A stretch of 64,000 nucleotides of DNA. It comes from Croceibacterium_A sp044506885 (GTDB taxonomy: Bacteria; Pseudomonadota; Alphaproteobacteria; Sphingomonadales; Sphingomonadaceae). The stretch lies in contig JBIQKC010000003.1 in NCBI GenBank assembly GCA_044506885.1, forward strand, positions 1 through 64,000, written 5' to 3'. Under the pieces are notes generated by a model. That model did not search any database. It was given only the letters and a program-made list of their open reading frames with translations, and was not told where the DNA came from. Shown one piece after another: positions 1 through 7,731 of this stretch (positions are counted from its first letter, which is position 1; each line of letters begins with the position of its first letter). Made by a program: the position numbers and the translations under genes.

Positions 1-1
1 G

Positions 2-109
2 CGGGTAGCATCGCTACCTGCAAGGCCGTCCGGACACGAGATCGAAGCCATTTCGGCGTCCCTGCGGGATTTGACCGATTTTGCCCAGGCCAGCGTCGGC
101 AGGACTTGA
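2..109 (+). CDS. 3' end of an unrecognised protein gene (clipped by window edge)
   Basis: An open frame enters from the left edge and stops with TGA at 107-109, giving about 35 C-terminal residues ending in DLTDFAQASVGRT. The residue mix (a short amphipathic helix, no runs of Arg/Pro as in shadow frames) is compatible with a real C-terminus, but the piece is too short to assign to a family. The remaining sequence up to the next gene at 303 holds only a short palindromic element at 184-199 and a ribosome-binding region. Confidence 0.35.
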   Translation, partial: RVASLPARPSGHEIEAISASLRDLTDFAQASVGRT

Positions 110-183
110 AATATCGACATATTCCTGCGCCCTGCCTCCTCGCCCTGAACAAAATCGCTTCAAACCTCGGGCGTGCATTTAAT

Positions 184-199
184 GGGTCCTGACCCTAGG
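184..199. repeat. Short palindromic element GGGTCCTGACCCTAGG
   Basis: GGGTC and GACCC arms face each other just upstream of the first SnoaL-like gene. On the minus strand it reads CCTAGGGTC followed by AGGACCC. It shares the TAGGGTC core with elements at 1321, 11578-11589 (minus strand) and 20805, so it looks like a degenerate member of a dispersed intergenic family. Function unknown. Confidence 0.4.
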
Positions 200-302
200 A
201 GGTGAAAGGGAAAAGAAGAAACGCAAAATTTGTCGCGGTCTGTCGCGCGAGCGGCGGTTCGCGCTAAGACGGGTTCGCACCCCCCGAGGAGAGAAGCACG
301 AC

Positions 303-815
303 ATGAATTCGCAGGACTATTCCGACAGCTACGCCCGCGACCGCGCGGAGATCGAGGATCTGATGGCGCGTTACCTCTTCGCGCTGGATTACAACGACAT
401 GGACAGCTTCATCGCCATGTTCACCGACGACGCCGAGTTCGAATTCGCGCGCGGCCGGGTGCGCGGCAAGGCCAATATCCTCGAGACGGTGAAGGGCTTC
501 AAGGTCCGTATCGGCGAGCACTACAAGGACGAGGACGGCAATCCCGCGGTGCTGCGCCATGTGCTGGCGCACACCGCGATCCGCATCGAGGGCGACCGCG
601 CCTGGACCCGCGCGCAGTGGTTCGAGATGGCCAACGACGGGCCGGGCAAGAGCCTGAAGATGGGCACGTTCGGAATTTACGAGGACAAGCTGGTGAAGCA
701 GAACGGCCGCTGGCTGTTCAGCGAACGGCGGATCATGAACGAGTTCCTGCCGGGCCGGGAAAGCGGTTCGGAAAATCCGGTCCGCACGCTCGACGCGGCG
801 GCCGCCGGCGCATGA
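303..815 (+). CDS. SnoaL-like / NTF2-fold family protein (copy 1 of tandem pair)
   Basis: A 170-residue cytoplasmic protein with no signal peptide. The N-terminal helix RDRAEIEDLMARYLFALD followed by an FTDDAEFEF strand is the hallmark of SnoaL-like polyketide-cyclase/NTF2 folds, which form a cone around a hydrophobic pocket; members are isomerases, dehydratases, hydrolases or non-enzymatic. The ATG at 303 follows a GAGGAGAG ribosome-binding site. It overlaps the next gene by ATGA (812-815). Residues 1-160 align end to end with the downstream protein (shared ARDRAEI.DLMARYLFA, NPA.LRH, FLPGRESG/FLQGRESG motifs), so the pair arose by tandem duplication. The substrate cannot be told from sequence. 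Confidence 0.85.
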   Translation: MNSQDYSDSYARDRAEIEDLMARYLFALDYNDMDSFIAMFTDDAEFEFARGRVRGKANILETVKGFKVRIGEHYKDEDGNPAVLRHVLAHTAIRIEGDRAWTRAQWFEMANDGPGKSLKMGTFGIYEDKLVKQNGRWLFSERRIMNEFLPGRESGSENPVRTLDAAAAGA

Positions 816-1294
816 GCGGCTACGCCCGCGACCGCGCGGAGATCGGGGACCTGATGGCGCGCTATCTCTTCGCCATGGATTACCTCGACGCCGACGCCTA
901 CGCCGAGTGCTTCGCCGAGGACGGCGTGCTCGACTATGCCGGCGGCGTGAGCGAAGGGCGCGAGGCGATCCGGGCCGAGGCGCGCGTGTTCAAGGAAGCC
1001 ATCGCGCGCATCTTCGTCGACTGCCACGGCAACCCGGCGACGTTGCGCCACCTGGTCCAGCACAAGGCGATTCGCATCGAGGGCGACCGGGCATGGAACA
1101 CCGGGCTGTGGTGGGAAATGACCAACGGCGGCCCCGACGGCGCGCTCAAGGCCGAAAGCTTCGGCACATACGAAGACGAACTGGCGCGGGTGGACGGGCG
1201 CTGGCTGTTCAAACGGCGCAAGATCTACAACGAGTTCCTGCAAGGGCGGGAAAGCGGCCCGGAAAACCCGGTGCTGGCGATGGACGCGCAATAA
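812..1294 (+). CDS. SnoaL-like / NTF2-fold family protein (copy 2 of tandem pair)
   Basis: A 160-residue paralogue of the preceding protein, starting at the ATG that overlaps the upstream TGA, so it is probably translationally coupled; an upstream in-frame start near 230 would add an out-of-family Arg-rich stretch and is rejected. The N-terminal RDRAEIGDLMARYLFAMD helix, the central CHGNPATLRHLVQHKAIRI segment and the C-terminal GRWLFKRRKIYNEFL strand match copy 1. Differences cluster in the pocket-lining middle (residues about 30-60), suggesting related but distinct ligands or a hetero-oligomer. Known SnoaL-like proteins act cofactor-free; the reaction here is not predictable. It is followed by a hairpin-rich intergenic repeat. 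Confidence 0.85.
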   Translation: MSGYARDRAEIGDLMARYLFAMDYLDADAYAECFAEDGVLDYAGGVSEGREAIRAEARVFKEAIARIFVDCHGNPATLRHLVQHKAIRIEGDRAWNTGLWWEMTNGGPDGALKAESFGTYEDELARVDGRWLFKRRKIYNEFLQGRESGPENPVLAMDAQ

Positions 1295-1296
1295 GT

Positions 1297-1428
1297 CCCC
1301 CTCCCGCTTGCGGGAGGGATTAGGGTCCGTACTCAAGGGGGTGGGCCAGTGTTCGCCCCGGCAAGAGAGCAGTGCAGCTTCGCGGGAGACAGGCCCACCC
1401 CCGGCCCCTCCCGCAAGCGAGAGGGGAA
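1297..1428. repeat. Composite GC-rich intergenic inverted repeat
   Basis: Hairpin CCCTCCCG-CTTG-CGGGAGGG (1299-1318) lies right after the SnoaL stop, and a second CCTCCCGC/GAGAGGGG hairpin lies at 1406-1426. GGGGGTGGGCC (1337-1347) and GGCCCACCCCC (1392-1402) are perfect 11-bp inverted arms. The arrangement is two copies of one element in opposite orientation, of a kind widespread between genes in sphingomonads. The first hairpin may serve as a terminator for the SnoaL pair. The 17-mer TAGGGTCCGTACTCAAG (1321-1337) is embedded in copy 1. Confidence 0.6.
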
Positions 1429-1432
1429 TGGC

Positions 1433-2350
1433 ATGACTGATTTCGCCGGCCGCACGGCCTTCGTTACCGGCGGCGCCAATGGCGTGGGCATCGGCATCGT
1501 CCGCAACCTGCTGGGCGAAGGTGCGAAAGTCGCCATCGCCGACATCCGCCAGGATGCGATCGACGCGGCGCTGGCGACGCTCGACAACAGAGAGGTCATG
1601 GGCGTCCGGCTCGATGTGATGGACCGCGCCGGGTTCGCGGCGGCGGCGGACCGGGTGGAGGCGGAGTTCGGGCCGGTCAGCTTGCTGTTCAACAATGCCG
1701 GCATCAACCTTTTCCAGACGATCGAGGATTCGTCCTACGACGATTGGGACTGGGTGCTGGGCGTCAACCTGCACGGGGTCATCAACGGCGTGCAGACGTT
1801 CGCCCCGCGGATGAAGGCGCGCGCGCAATCGGGCGGAGTGAAAGGCGGCCACATCGCCAACACCGCCAGCATGGCGAGTTTCATCGCCGGCGGCGCGCCG
1901 GGCATCTACAACACCGCCAAGTTCGCGGTGCGCGGGCTCAGCTATTCGCTGCGCCATTCGATGCACCAGTACGGCATCGGCGTCTCGGTGGTGCATCCGG
2001 GACTGGTGAAAAGCGTGATCTACGCCAGCGACGACGTGCGGCCCGATGCGCTGAAGGGCGACATGAAGCCGGTCGACACGGCCGCCGTGGAGCGGCTGGC
2101 CGGCGTTCACGAATTCGGGATGGAGCCGGATGTGATCGGCGCGCGGATACTGGAAGGGGTGCGCGAAAACCGGGCCAACATCTTCACCCACCCCGATCAC
2201 CGGGACGAATTGCGCGAGCTGTTCGACGAGATCCTGGCCGATTACCGCGACTATCCGCAGGACGCCGGCTACGACCAGCGCGTGGCGTTCGAGAAGATGC
2301 GGCGGGAGAGATTCGAGGAAACACGGCGCAAGGCGAATTCGCTCGGCTGA
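1433..2350 (+). CDS. SDR-family NAD(P)-dependent oxidoreductase
   Basis: A 305-residue classical short-chain dehydrogenase. The cofactor loop VTGGANGVGIG lies at the N-terminus, the structural NNAG motif in LLFNNAGIN, the catalytic Ser in NTASMASF and the catalytic YNTAK pair about 165 residues in. The family oxidises alcohols or reduces ketones with NAD(P)H. The ATG at 1433 sits behind a GAGAGGGG sequence; the in-frame ATG at 1349 lies inside the repeat and would add a spurious PTPGPSRKREG stretch. The C-terminus is longer than in minimal SDRs (about 250 residues), as seen in SDRs acting on bulky substrates. Substrate unknown; the neighbouring SnoaL pair hints at a shared small-molecule pathway. 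Confidence 0.85.
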   Translation: MTDFAGRTAFVTGGANGVGIGIVRNLLGEGAKVAIADIRQDAIDAALATLDNREVMGVRLDVMDRAGFAAAADRVEAEFGPVSLLFNNAGINLFQTIEDSSYDDWDWVLGVNLHGVINGVQTFAPRMKARAQSGGVKGGHIANTASMASFIAGGAPGIYNTAKFAVRGLSYSLRHSMHQYGIGVSVVHPGLVKSVIYASDDVRPDALKGDMKPVDTAAVERLAGVHEFGMEPDVIGARILEGVRENRANIFTHPDHRDELRELFDEILADYRDYPQDAGYDQRVAFEKMRRERFEETRRKANSLG

Positions 2351-2387
2351 CGGCTGCGGTTCAGGCTGGCGGGCGTAAGGGGCGGGA

Positions 2388-2747
2388 ATGCTTCGATTCA
2401 TGACCTCCGCCGCGCTCGCCGCGTTGCTCGCCTTTCCCGTCTCGGCCCAGCAGGAGGCCCCGCTTTCGCTGGAGCATCGGATGCTGCTGCGCTGCTCGGC
2501 CGCTTTCGCGATCGTCGTGGCGCGGCAGGACGCGGGCGATCCCGAAGCGCTTGCGTGGCCTCCGCTCAAGGAACGCGGCGGCGAGTTCTTCGTGCGCGCG
2601 GCGGCCAGGGTGATGGACGAAGCCGCGTTGGACCGCGACGGCATCGCCGATGCCCTCGGACGCGAAGCGCGCGCGCTGTCCAAAGACGACGCGCTGGCGA
2701 TGACGATGCCGCCGTGCCTCGATGCGCTGGAGGCCGCCGGTCTCTAG
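2388..2747 (+). CDS. Small exported protein of unknown function
   Basis: A 119-residue protein with a Sec signal peptide (MLRFMTSAALAALLAFPVSA, cleavage after the first AxA-like site). The mature part is helical, with two Cys residues (LLRCSAAF and PPCLDAL) that could form a disulfide in the periplasm. The ATG at 2388 follows AGGGGCGGGA. It is conserved-looking in composition but I recognise no family. It lies between the SDR and another small secreted protein on the same strand. Confidence 0.6.
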   Translation: MLRFMTSAALAALLAFPVSAQQEAPLSLEHRMLLRCSAAFAIVVARQDAGDPEALAWPPLKERGGEFFVRAAARVMDEAALDRDGIADALGREARALSKDDALAMTMPPCLDALEAAGL

Positions 2748-2813
2748 GTTCAGGCTGGGGTCAGCGGGAAAGCGCTATAGCGCGCCCGACCGTTCTGTTC
2801 AGGAGACAGTCCG

Positions 2814-3245
2814 ATGCGTTCGATGTTCACCGCCCTCGCCGCCGCCGGCGCGTGCCTTGCAACGCCAGCCCTCGCCTCCCCCGAAAGCGATGCCGGGCGC
2901 GTGGCGGACGAGCTGTCCGATCCAGTGCGGCAGGCGCAGCTTGCCGGCGCGGCCGCCGCTATGAGCGAGGGCGTGTTCGCCATGCCGGTGGCGCCGCTTG
3001 CCCGCGCGATCGCGCAGATCGAAGGCTACGATCCCGACTATGTCGACCCGGACTTGCGGGTTGGCGATCTGGTCGATCCGGAGACGGCCGACGCTCCGCG
3101 CGAATTCGCCGCCCGCCTGCCGCAGATGATGGGCGCGATGGCCGGGCTGGCCGCCGCCATCGAGGACATGATGCCCTATTGGCGCGCTCTCGGCGACCGG
3201 ATCGCCTATCCGCCGCCCGGAGACTACGACCCCTACGGCTATTGA
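2814..3245 (+). CDS. Small exported protein of unknown function
   Basis: A 143-residue protein with a clear Sec signal peptide (MRSMFTALAAAGACLATPALA) and an acidic mature part ending in a Pro/Tyr/Asp-rich tail (YPPPGDYDPYGY). The ATG follows CAGGAGACAGTCCG, a good ribosome-binding site. The mature region is helical with no catalytic motif that I recognise. It resembles a class of short sphingomonad periplasmic proteins but cannot be assigned. Confidence 0.65.
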   Translation: MRSMFTALAAAGACLATPALASPESDAGRVADELSDPVRQAQLAGAAAAMSEGVFAMPVAPLARAIAQIEGYDPDYVDPDLRVGDLVDPETADAPREFAARLPQMMGAMAGLAAAIEDMMPYWRALGDRIAYPPPGDYDPYGY

Positions 3246-3307
3246 GGCGCACGCCGCCTTGCGCCCGGTAGACGCGCGCCGGCGCTTGCGGCATGAGCAG
3301 GCGCTGC

Positions 3308-3979
3308 ATGTGGCAACTCTATTTCTTCCCGCTCTGTCCGTTCAGCCGCAAGGTCCGCCTCGCCTTGAGCGAGAAGGGCGTGGGCTTCGACCTGCGGCGC
3401 GAATACCCGTGGGACGCCAGCGACGCCTTCTACGCCTATAACCCCGCCGGGCGTACGCCAGTGCTGCGGCTGGAGGAGAAGAAGCTCACGCTGGCCGACA
3501 GCCAGGCGATCTGCGAGTATTTCGAAGAGACGATCGACAAGAATCCGCTGATCCTCGGCACTGCCGCCGGCCGGGCGGAAATCCGCCGCCTGACCGCGCT
3601 GTTCGACGAGAACTTCTTTGCCGACGTCACCCACCCGCTGCTGCACGAGAAGATGAAGAAGCGCGTGGTCCTGCGCCAGCCGCCCGATTCGAAAGCGCTG
3701 CGCACGGCGATGCGGCTGGCGCACGAGCATCTCGATTATATCGACTGGCTGGTGGACAACCGCCGCTGGCTGGCGGGCGCGCAGCTCAGCCTGGCCGATT
3801 TCGCGGCGGCAGCGCAGATCTCCGTAGCCGACTATCTCGGCGGCATCGACTGGGCCGGGCACGACGGCGCCCACGCCTGGTACCGGGTAATGAAGAGCCG
3901 CCCGAGCTTCCGCCCGCTGCTGAGCGAGAAGATGGAAGGCGTGCCGCCGCCGAGGCACTATGCGGATGTGAATGCCTGA
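3308..3979 (+). CDS. Glutathione S-transferase family protein
   Basis: About 223 residues. The N-terminal thioredoxin-fold domain begins LYFFPLCPFSRKVRLALSEKG, the glutathione-site helix of the family, followed by the NPAGRTPVL cis-proline loop and the ADSQAICEYFEET glutathione-binding segment. The all-helical C-terminal domain contains the WLAGAQLSLADFAAAA N-capping motif. GSTs conjugate glutathione to electrophiles or use it for reductive dehalogenation, ether cleavage or isomerisation. The ATG at 3308 places the beta-strand at the usual position; an ATG at 3293 adds five residues. Stand-alone gene, cytoplasmic, substrate unknown. Confidence 0.85.
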   Translation: MWQLYFFPLCPFSRKVRLALSEKGVGFDLRREYPWDASDAFYAYNPAGRTPVLRLEEKKLTLADSQAICEYFEETIDKNPLILGTAAGRAEIRRLTALFDENFFADVTHPLLHEKMKKRVVLRQPPDSKALRTAMRLAHEHLDYIDWLVDNRRWLAGAQLSLADFAAAAQISVADYLGGIDWAGHDGAHAWYRVMKSRPSFRPLLSEKMEGVPPPRHYADVNA

Positions 3980-4160
3980 AGGCCGAAGTCCGCTAACGAC
4001 CCGGTGGCGGGCATTTGCCTGGAAAAGGCAAGCTTCGCAGCAAATGCGACAAAGACTGCGCCGGTAAGCCTGACCGTTCTGCGCGCCACGTCGGAGGTGT
4101 ACGAGTTCAACCCCAGGCAGAAACCATCGGGACTTCTTCCGCCTTTTGCCGCTCGGCCGC

Positions 4161-4189
4161 TTGGCAAAGCAAATCACCCGTTTCATAAT
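4161..4189 (+). promoter_or_regulatory. Predicted sigma-70-type promoter of the G8-domain gene
   Basis: TTGGCA (4161-4166), a 17-nt spacer and CATAAT (4184-4189) match the housekeeping consensus well and predict a transcript start near 4196. The leader then carries a GGGGCCCATCGCCCCC hairpin and a GGAGAGGG ribosome-binding site before the ATG at 4249. The rest of the 269-nt gap after the GST gene shows no further gene. Confidence 0.6.
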
Positions 4190-4248
4190 CCTCCGCAAAC
4201 CAGAAATATAAGAGGGGCCCATCGCCCCCGGAGAGGGAAAATCCGGTC

Positions 4249-6987
4249 ATGCGTAAACGCTTTCGCCTGTTCATCTGCACTGGCCTCGTTCCCGCCTCCC
4301 TGCTGCTCGCCATGAGCGCCGGCGCCGCCGCGCAGGGTCACGAGGATCACGCCGACATGGCGATGGACGCGGCCGCGCCGGCCGCCCCGAGCGCGATTAC
4401 GCGGACCGTGAAGTGGTCGGATGCCTCGGCATGGCCCTCGGGCAAAGTACCTGCGCCCGGCGAGGAAGTGACTATTCCGCGCGGGACCGAGATGGTGCTC
4501 GACGTCAGCCCCCCGGCGCTGCGCAGCGTGACCGTGCAGGGCAAGCTGACCTTCGCCGACGAGCGCGATCTCGATCTCGTCACCGACTGGATCTACGTCT
4601 CCGGCGGCGAGGTGCAGATCGGCACCGAGGCCCGCCCGTTCCGGCACAACGCCACGATCACGCTGACCGATACCGTGCCCGGCGAAGACGTGAACACCAT
4701 GGGCGACCGCGGGATCATGCTGATGGGCGGCACGCTGAACCTGCACGGCGACCGCGAGCATACGTGGACCAAGCTGTCGAGCACGGCAGCGGCTGGCGCC
4801 ACCAGCATCGAGGTGCTCGACGCGTCCGAATGGCGCGCGGGCGACGAGATCGTGCTCGCTTCGACCGACTTCAATCCGCGCCAGGCCGAACGCCGGACGA
4901 TCACCCGCGTCAACGGCAACACGATCGGCTTCGCCGAGCCGCTCGAATACATGCACTATGGCGAGATCACCTTCGGCGTCGACGAGCGCGGCGAAGTCGC
5001 CCTGCTGACGCGCAATATCCGCATCCAGGCATCCGAGGATGCGGAGGAGACCTGGTTCGGCGGCCACATCATGGCGATGGCCGGATCGAAGGTCCATGTC
5101 GACGGGGTGGAACTCCACCGCATGGGCCAGCACCTGGTTCTCGCCCGATACCCGATGCACTTCCACATCCTGGGCGACGGCGCGGGCAGTTACATCAAGA
5201 ACGCGGCGATCCACGACACCTACAGCCGCTGCGTGACGGTGCACGGGACCGACAATCTGAAGATCGAGAACAACGTGACCTACAATACCGTGGGCCACTG
5301 CTTCTTCATGGAAGACGGGATCGAGAAGGGGAACGAGTTCATCGGGAACCTGGCCATCCAGACCAAGTGTCATCCGACACTGGACTGCGTGCCCACCAAT
5401 CTCGCCGCCAACGGGGAGATAGCCTCCCGGTTCGCTAACCCTGCGGCAGCCAGGCAAGCCAGCTTCCACAGCGGGAACACCCTGCTGCCTTCGGACAACA
5501 CGGTGGCGTCTTTCTGGATCACCAACCCGGACAACAGCTACATAGACAATGTGGCGGCCGGCTCCGATCAGGTCGGGTTCTGGCTGTCGATCCCGGAACA
5601 CCCGAACGGCGCCTTCCTGGGTACGGAAATCTCCGCCAACACCTGGCCGCGCCGTACGCCGCTGCGCGCATTCAGGGGCAACGTGGCCCATTCCAACTTC
5701 GACGGGTTCCTGATCGACCGGCACATCGACCAGGACAACACTTTCGGGCTGGCCTCCATCCCGTTGCTGCCTTTGGCGGATCCCACCGATCTGGAAAGCG
5801 AAGTGATGGAGACGCACTTCGAGAACCTGACCGCCTACAAGAACCGCAATGGCGGTCTCTGGGGCCGGGGGGATCTTTACGTCTACAGCAACATGAAGCT
5901 GGCCGATAATGCCATCGGCATGACGCAGGCCGCCGGCGATATCGGCAGCCTGCCTTTCAGTTCGCGTCTGGTTGACTCGCTGGTCGTGGGCGAGACCGAC
6001 AATATCGGCAATCCCACGACGCCGGAGGAAGTGGCCTACGGCCGCAGCCTGCCCAAGCCCTCCATCCCCGACTTCCCCATCCGCGGCTACGAATATTACG
6101 ATTACCGCGACGATGTGGTGAACACGACCTTCGTGAACTTTCAGGACAACGATCGACGAAAGACAGGCGCGCTGTCCTTCCTGCTGTTTACAAGCGCGGG
6201 GCTGAGCACCGGAAGCACCATCAGGGGCGCCGAGTTCGTCAACGCCAAGCCGGTCTATTTTCCCAAATACGATTCCCGGTTCGATAACGACAACCGGGGC
6301 GGCGACGCCTATCGGACCCTGTCCTTCCGCGATCTGGACGGTTCGGTGACCGGCATCCCCGATTCCCAGGTCCTTCTGCACGACGGCGAGAATGACAGCG
6401 TCGCCACCGACGACAGCTGCGAGATCCGTCCGAGCTGGAACGCTTCCGTGTGCAGAGGCGACATCGGACGCCTGAACCTGTCCGACAGCAGGGGTGAACT
6501 TCCCGCCGCAGTCGATCTGGAATCCCGCACCGCCCGGTTCGCCCTGCTCGCCTCGCTCGGTCCCAATGCGCCGGACACGCCCCTCGTCCAGGCCCAGCGC
6601 GCCGCTCTGTTCTCTCGTCGCGCTCCGCAGGAGCCCATCGCGCTTGTTCGCAATGGGAAGGAATTCAAGATCAGCGGCGACCAGAGCACCGTGCGCGCCG
6701 GCACCGAGATCCAGGTCAAGACCGAAAGGCCGAAAGTCACGCTCAGTCTGGCCGAAATGGACCAGGGCTCATGGGTCATATTCGAACTGCCGGGTTTCAC
6801 CAATGCAGCTTCCGGAACGGAAAAGGGCAGCATGGACGCATTGCGTCAGGCGAACGAGACTTCCTATTTCAGGGACGGGGATGCCCTCTGGGTCAAACTG
6901 GTCGCCGGGGCCCCGATCATGCCCGTCATTCGTCCAACCGATCTGCAAGCCAGTATAGAGGTCAGCAGGGAAGACCGCGGCGGCTGA
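4249..6987 (+). CDS. Secreted G8-domain / right-handed beta-helix protein
   Basis: A 912-residue exported protein. A signal peptide (to about residue 28, AGAAAQG) is followed by a short His/Asp-rich linker and a G8 domain (about residues 45-160; conserved VKWSDASAWPSGKVPAPGEE opening and the following VTIPRG strand). Residues about 230-560 carry Asn/Gly-rich parallel beta-helix repeats (HRMGQHLVLARYPMHFHILG, IENNVTYNTVGHCFFMEDG). This order, G8 then beta-helix, is that of animal CEMIP/TMEM2/PKHD1L1 proteins, some of which act on hyaluronan; in bacteria the role is unknown, presumably polysaccharide binding or cleavage at the surface. Two paired Cys (CHPTLDC) may stabilise a loop. It has its own promoter. 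Confidence 0.8.
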   Translation: MRKRFRLFICTGLVPASLLLAMSAGAAAQGHEDHADMAMDAAAPAAPSAITRTVKWSDASAWPSGKVPAPGEEVTIPRGTEMVLDVSPPALRSVTVQGKLTFADERDLDLVTDWIYVSGGEVQIGTEARPFRHNATITLTDTVPGEDVNTMGDRGIMLMGGTLNLHGDREHTWTKLSSTAAAGATSIEVLDASEWRAGDEIVLASTDFNPRQAERRTITRVNGNTIGFAEPLEYMHYGEITFGVDERGEVALLTRNIRIQASEDAEETWFGGHIMAMAGSKVHVDGVELHRMGQHLVLARYPMHFHILGDGAGSYIKNAAIHDTYSRCVTVHGTDNLKIENNVTYNTVGHCFFMEDGIEKGNEFIGNLAIQTKCHPTLDCVPTNLAANGEIASRFANPAAARQASFHSGNTLLPSDNTVASFWITNPDNSYIDNVAAGSDQVGFWLSIPEHPNGAFLGTEISANTWPRRTPLRAFRGNVAHSNFDGFLIDRHIDQDNTFGLASIPLLPLADPTDLESEVMETHFENLTAYKNRNGGLWGRGDLYVYSNMKLADNAIGMTQAAGDIGSLPFSSRLVDSLVVGETDNIGNPTTPEEVAYGRSLPKPSIPDFPIRGYEYYDYRDDVVNTTFVNFQDNDRRKTGALSFLLFTSAGLSTGSTIRGAEFVNAKPVYFPKYDSRFDNDNRGGDAYRTLSFRDLDGSVTGIPDSQVLLHDGENDSVATDDSCEIRPSWNASVCRGDIGRLNLSDSRGELPAAVDLESRTARFALLASLGPNAPDTPLVQAQRAALFSRRAPQEPIALVRNGKEFKISGDQSTVRAGTEIQVKTERPKVTLSLAEMDQGSWVIFELPGFTNAASGTEKGSMDALRQANETSYFRDGDALWVKLVAGAPIMPVIRPTDLQASIEVSREDRGG

Positions 6988-7003
6988 CGCCGACACAGGC
7001 AAA

Positions 7004-7041
7004 GCACCGGCAATCCGCCGGAAACGGTGCGGTGCCGGTGC
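7004..7041 (+). terminator. Hairpin downstream of the G8 gene
   Basis: GCACCGGCA (7004-7012) and TGCCGGTGC (7033-7041) form a perfect 9-bp stem 17 nt after the stop codon. There is no T-tract, so it is either a weak or factor-dependent terminator or a 3'-end stabiliser. Confidence 0.35.
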
Positions 7042-7080
7042 GAGAGTTCCATTCTCCGCCAGCGCAGCGGACCGGGCATC

Positions 7081-7097
7081 TATACTGTGCTGCACAG
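7081..7097 (+). promoter_or_regulatory. -10-like box overlapping a 13-bp palindrome upstream of msrB
   Basis: TATACT (7081-7086) overlaps the perfect palindrome CTGTGC-T-GCACAG (7085-7097) some 120 nt before msrB. A palindrome at this place would suit a repressor operator. No good -35 hexamer is visible, so this is tentative. Confidence 0.3.
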
Positions 7098-7219
7098 AAC
7101 ACTTCGTCTGGCAAAGCCAGCCAACTCCGATGACCGCTTCCCACCCCATCGTGGACATGGCCTTCTCCCTTTCGGGGAGCGACCTGAAGCCCCATATTGG
7201 CGTGCAAAGGAGACCGCCC

Positions 7220-7624
7220 ATGCCCGAGAAGATGCACCTGACCGATGCCGAATGGCGCGAGAAGCTGACGCCGGAGCAGTATGCGATCCTGCGCCAGGCG
7301 GGGACCGAGCGGGCGTTCACCGGCAAGTACGAGAAGAACAAGGCGGCCGGCGAATACGTCTGCGCCGGGTGCGGGCAGCCGCTGTTCGAAAGCGCGGCCA
7401 AGTTCGAGAGCGGTTCGGGCTGGCCGAGCTTTACCCGCCCGGCGGCGGACGATGCGGTGGACGAACATCGCGACGCATCGCACGGCATGGTGCGCACCGA
7501 AGTGGTCTGCGCGCGCTGCGAGGGGCACCTGGGACACCTGTTTCCCGACGGGCCGCGAGAGGAAGGCGGGCTGCGCTATTGCGTCAACAGCGCCGCGCTC
7601 GACTTCAAGCCGGAGGATAACTAG
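7220..7624 (+). CDS. msrB: Peptide-methionine (R)-S-oxide reductase MsrB
   Basis: A 134-residue cytoplasmic enzyme that reduces the R epimer of methionine sulfoxide in proteins using thioredoxin. Zinc ligands are the pairs CAGC (Cys48, Cys51) and CARC (Cys97, Cys100); the catalytic Cys121 sits in RYCVNSAAL, and GSGWPSF and GHLGHLFPDGP are signature loops. The ATG at 7220 has an AAGGAG site 6-7 nt upstream; an ATG at 7130 would add a non-family extension. A typical full-length stand-alone MsrB. The complementary msrA lies at 20203-20739. Confidence 0.95.
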   Translation: MPEKMHLTDAEWREKLTPEQYAILRQAGTERAFTGKYEKNKAAGEYVCAGCGQPLFESAAKFESGSGWPSFTRPAADDAVDEHRDASHGMVRTEVVCARCEGHLGHLFPDGPREEGGLRYCVNSAALDFKPEDN

Positions 7625-7731
7625 CGCTTCAAGGCCGCCGGCGCGTTAACGCTGCGTTCCGGATGGCCTATGCACTGCGTGGCGCGGGATCGGCGAGCGC
7701 CGTCCGCTCGGCTATGGGATAACGACTGGGA

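Noticed and set aside
1349..1432. N-terminal extension of the SDR from ATG 1349
   Set aside because: These codons lie inside the intergenic inverted repeat and give a PTPGPSRKREG sequence, a common annotation artefact of this repeat type.
677..2683. A 668-codon minus-strand open frame across the SnoaL and SDR genes
   Set aside because: It spans three well-supported plus-strand genes and an intergenic repeat, and its translation has no recognisable motif.
4183..6381. A 732-codon minus-strand frame opposite the G8 gene
   Set aside because: Shadow frame: the plus strand has promoter, ribosome-binding site, signal peptide and G8 domain; the minus frame has none.
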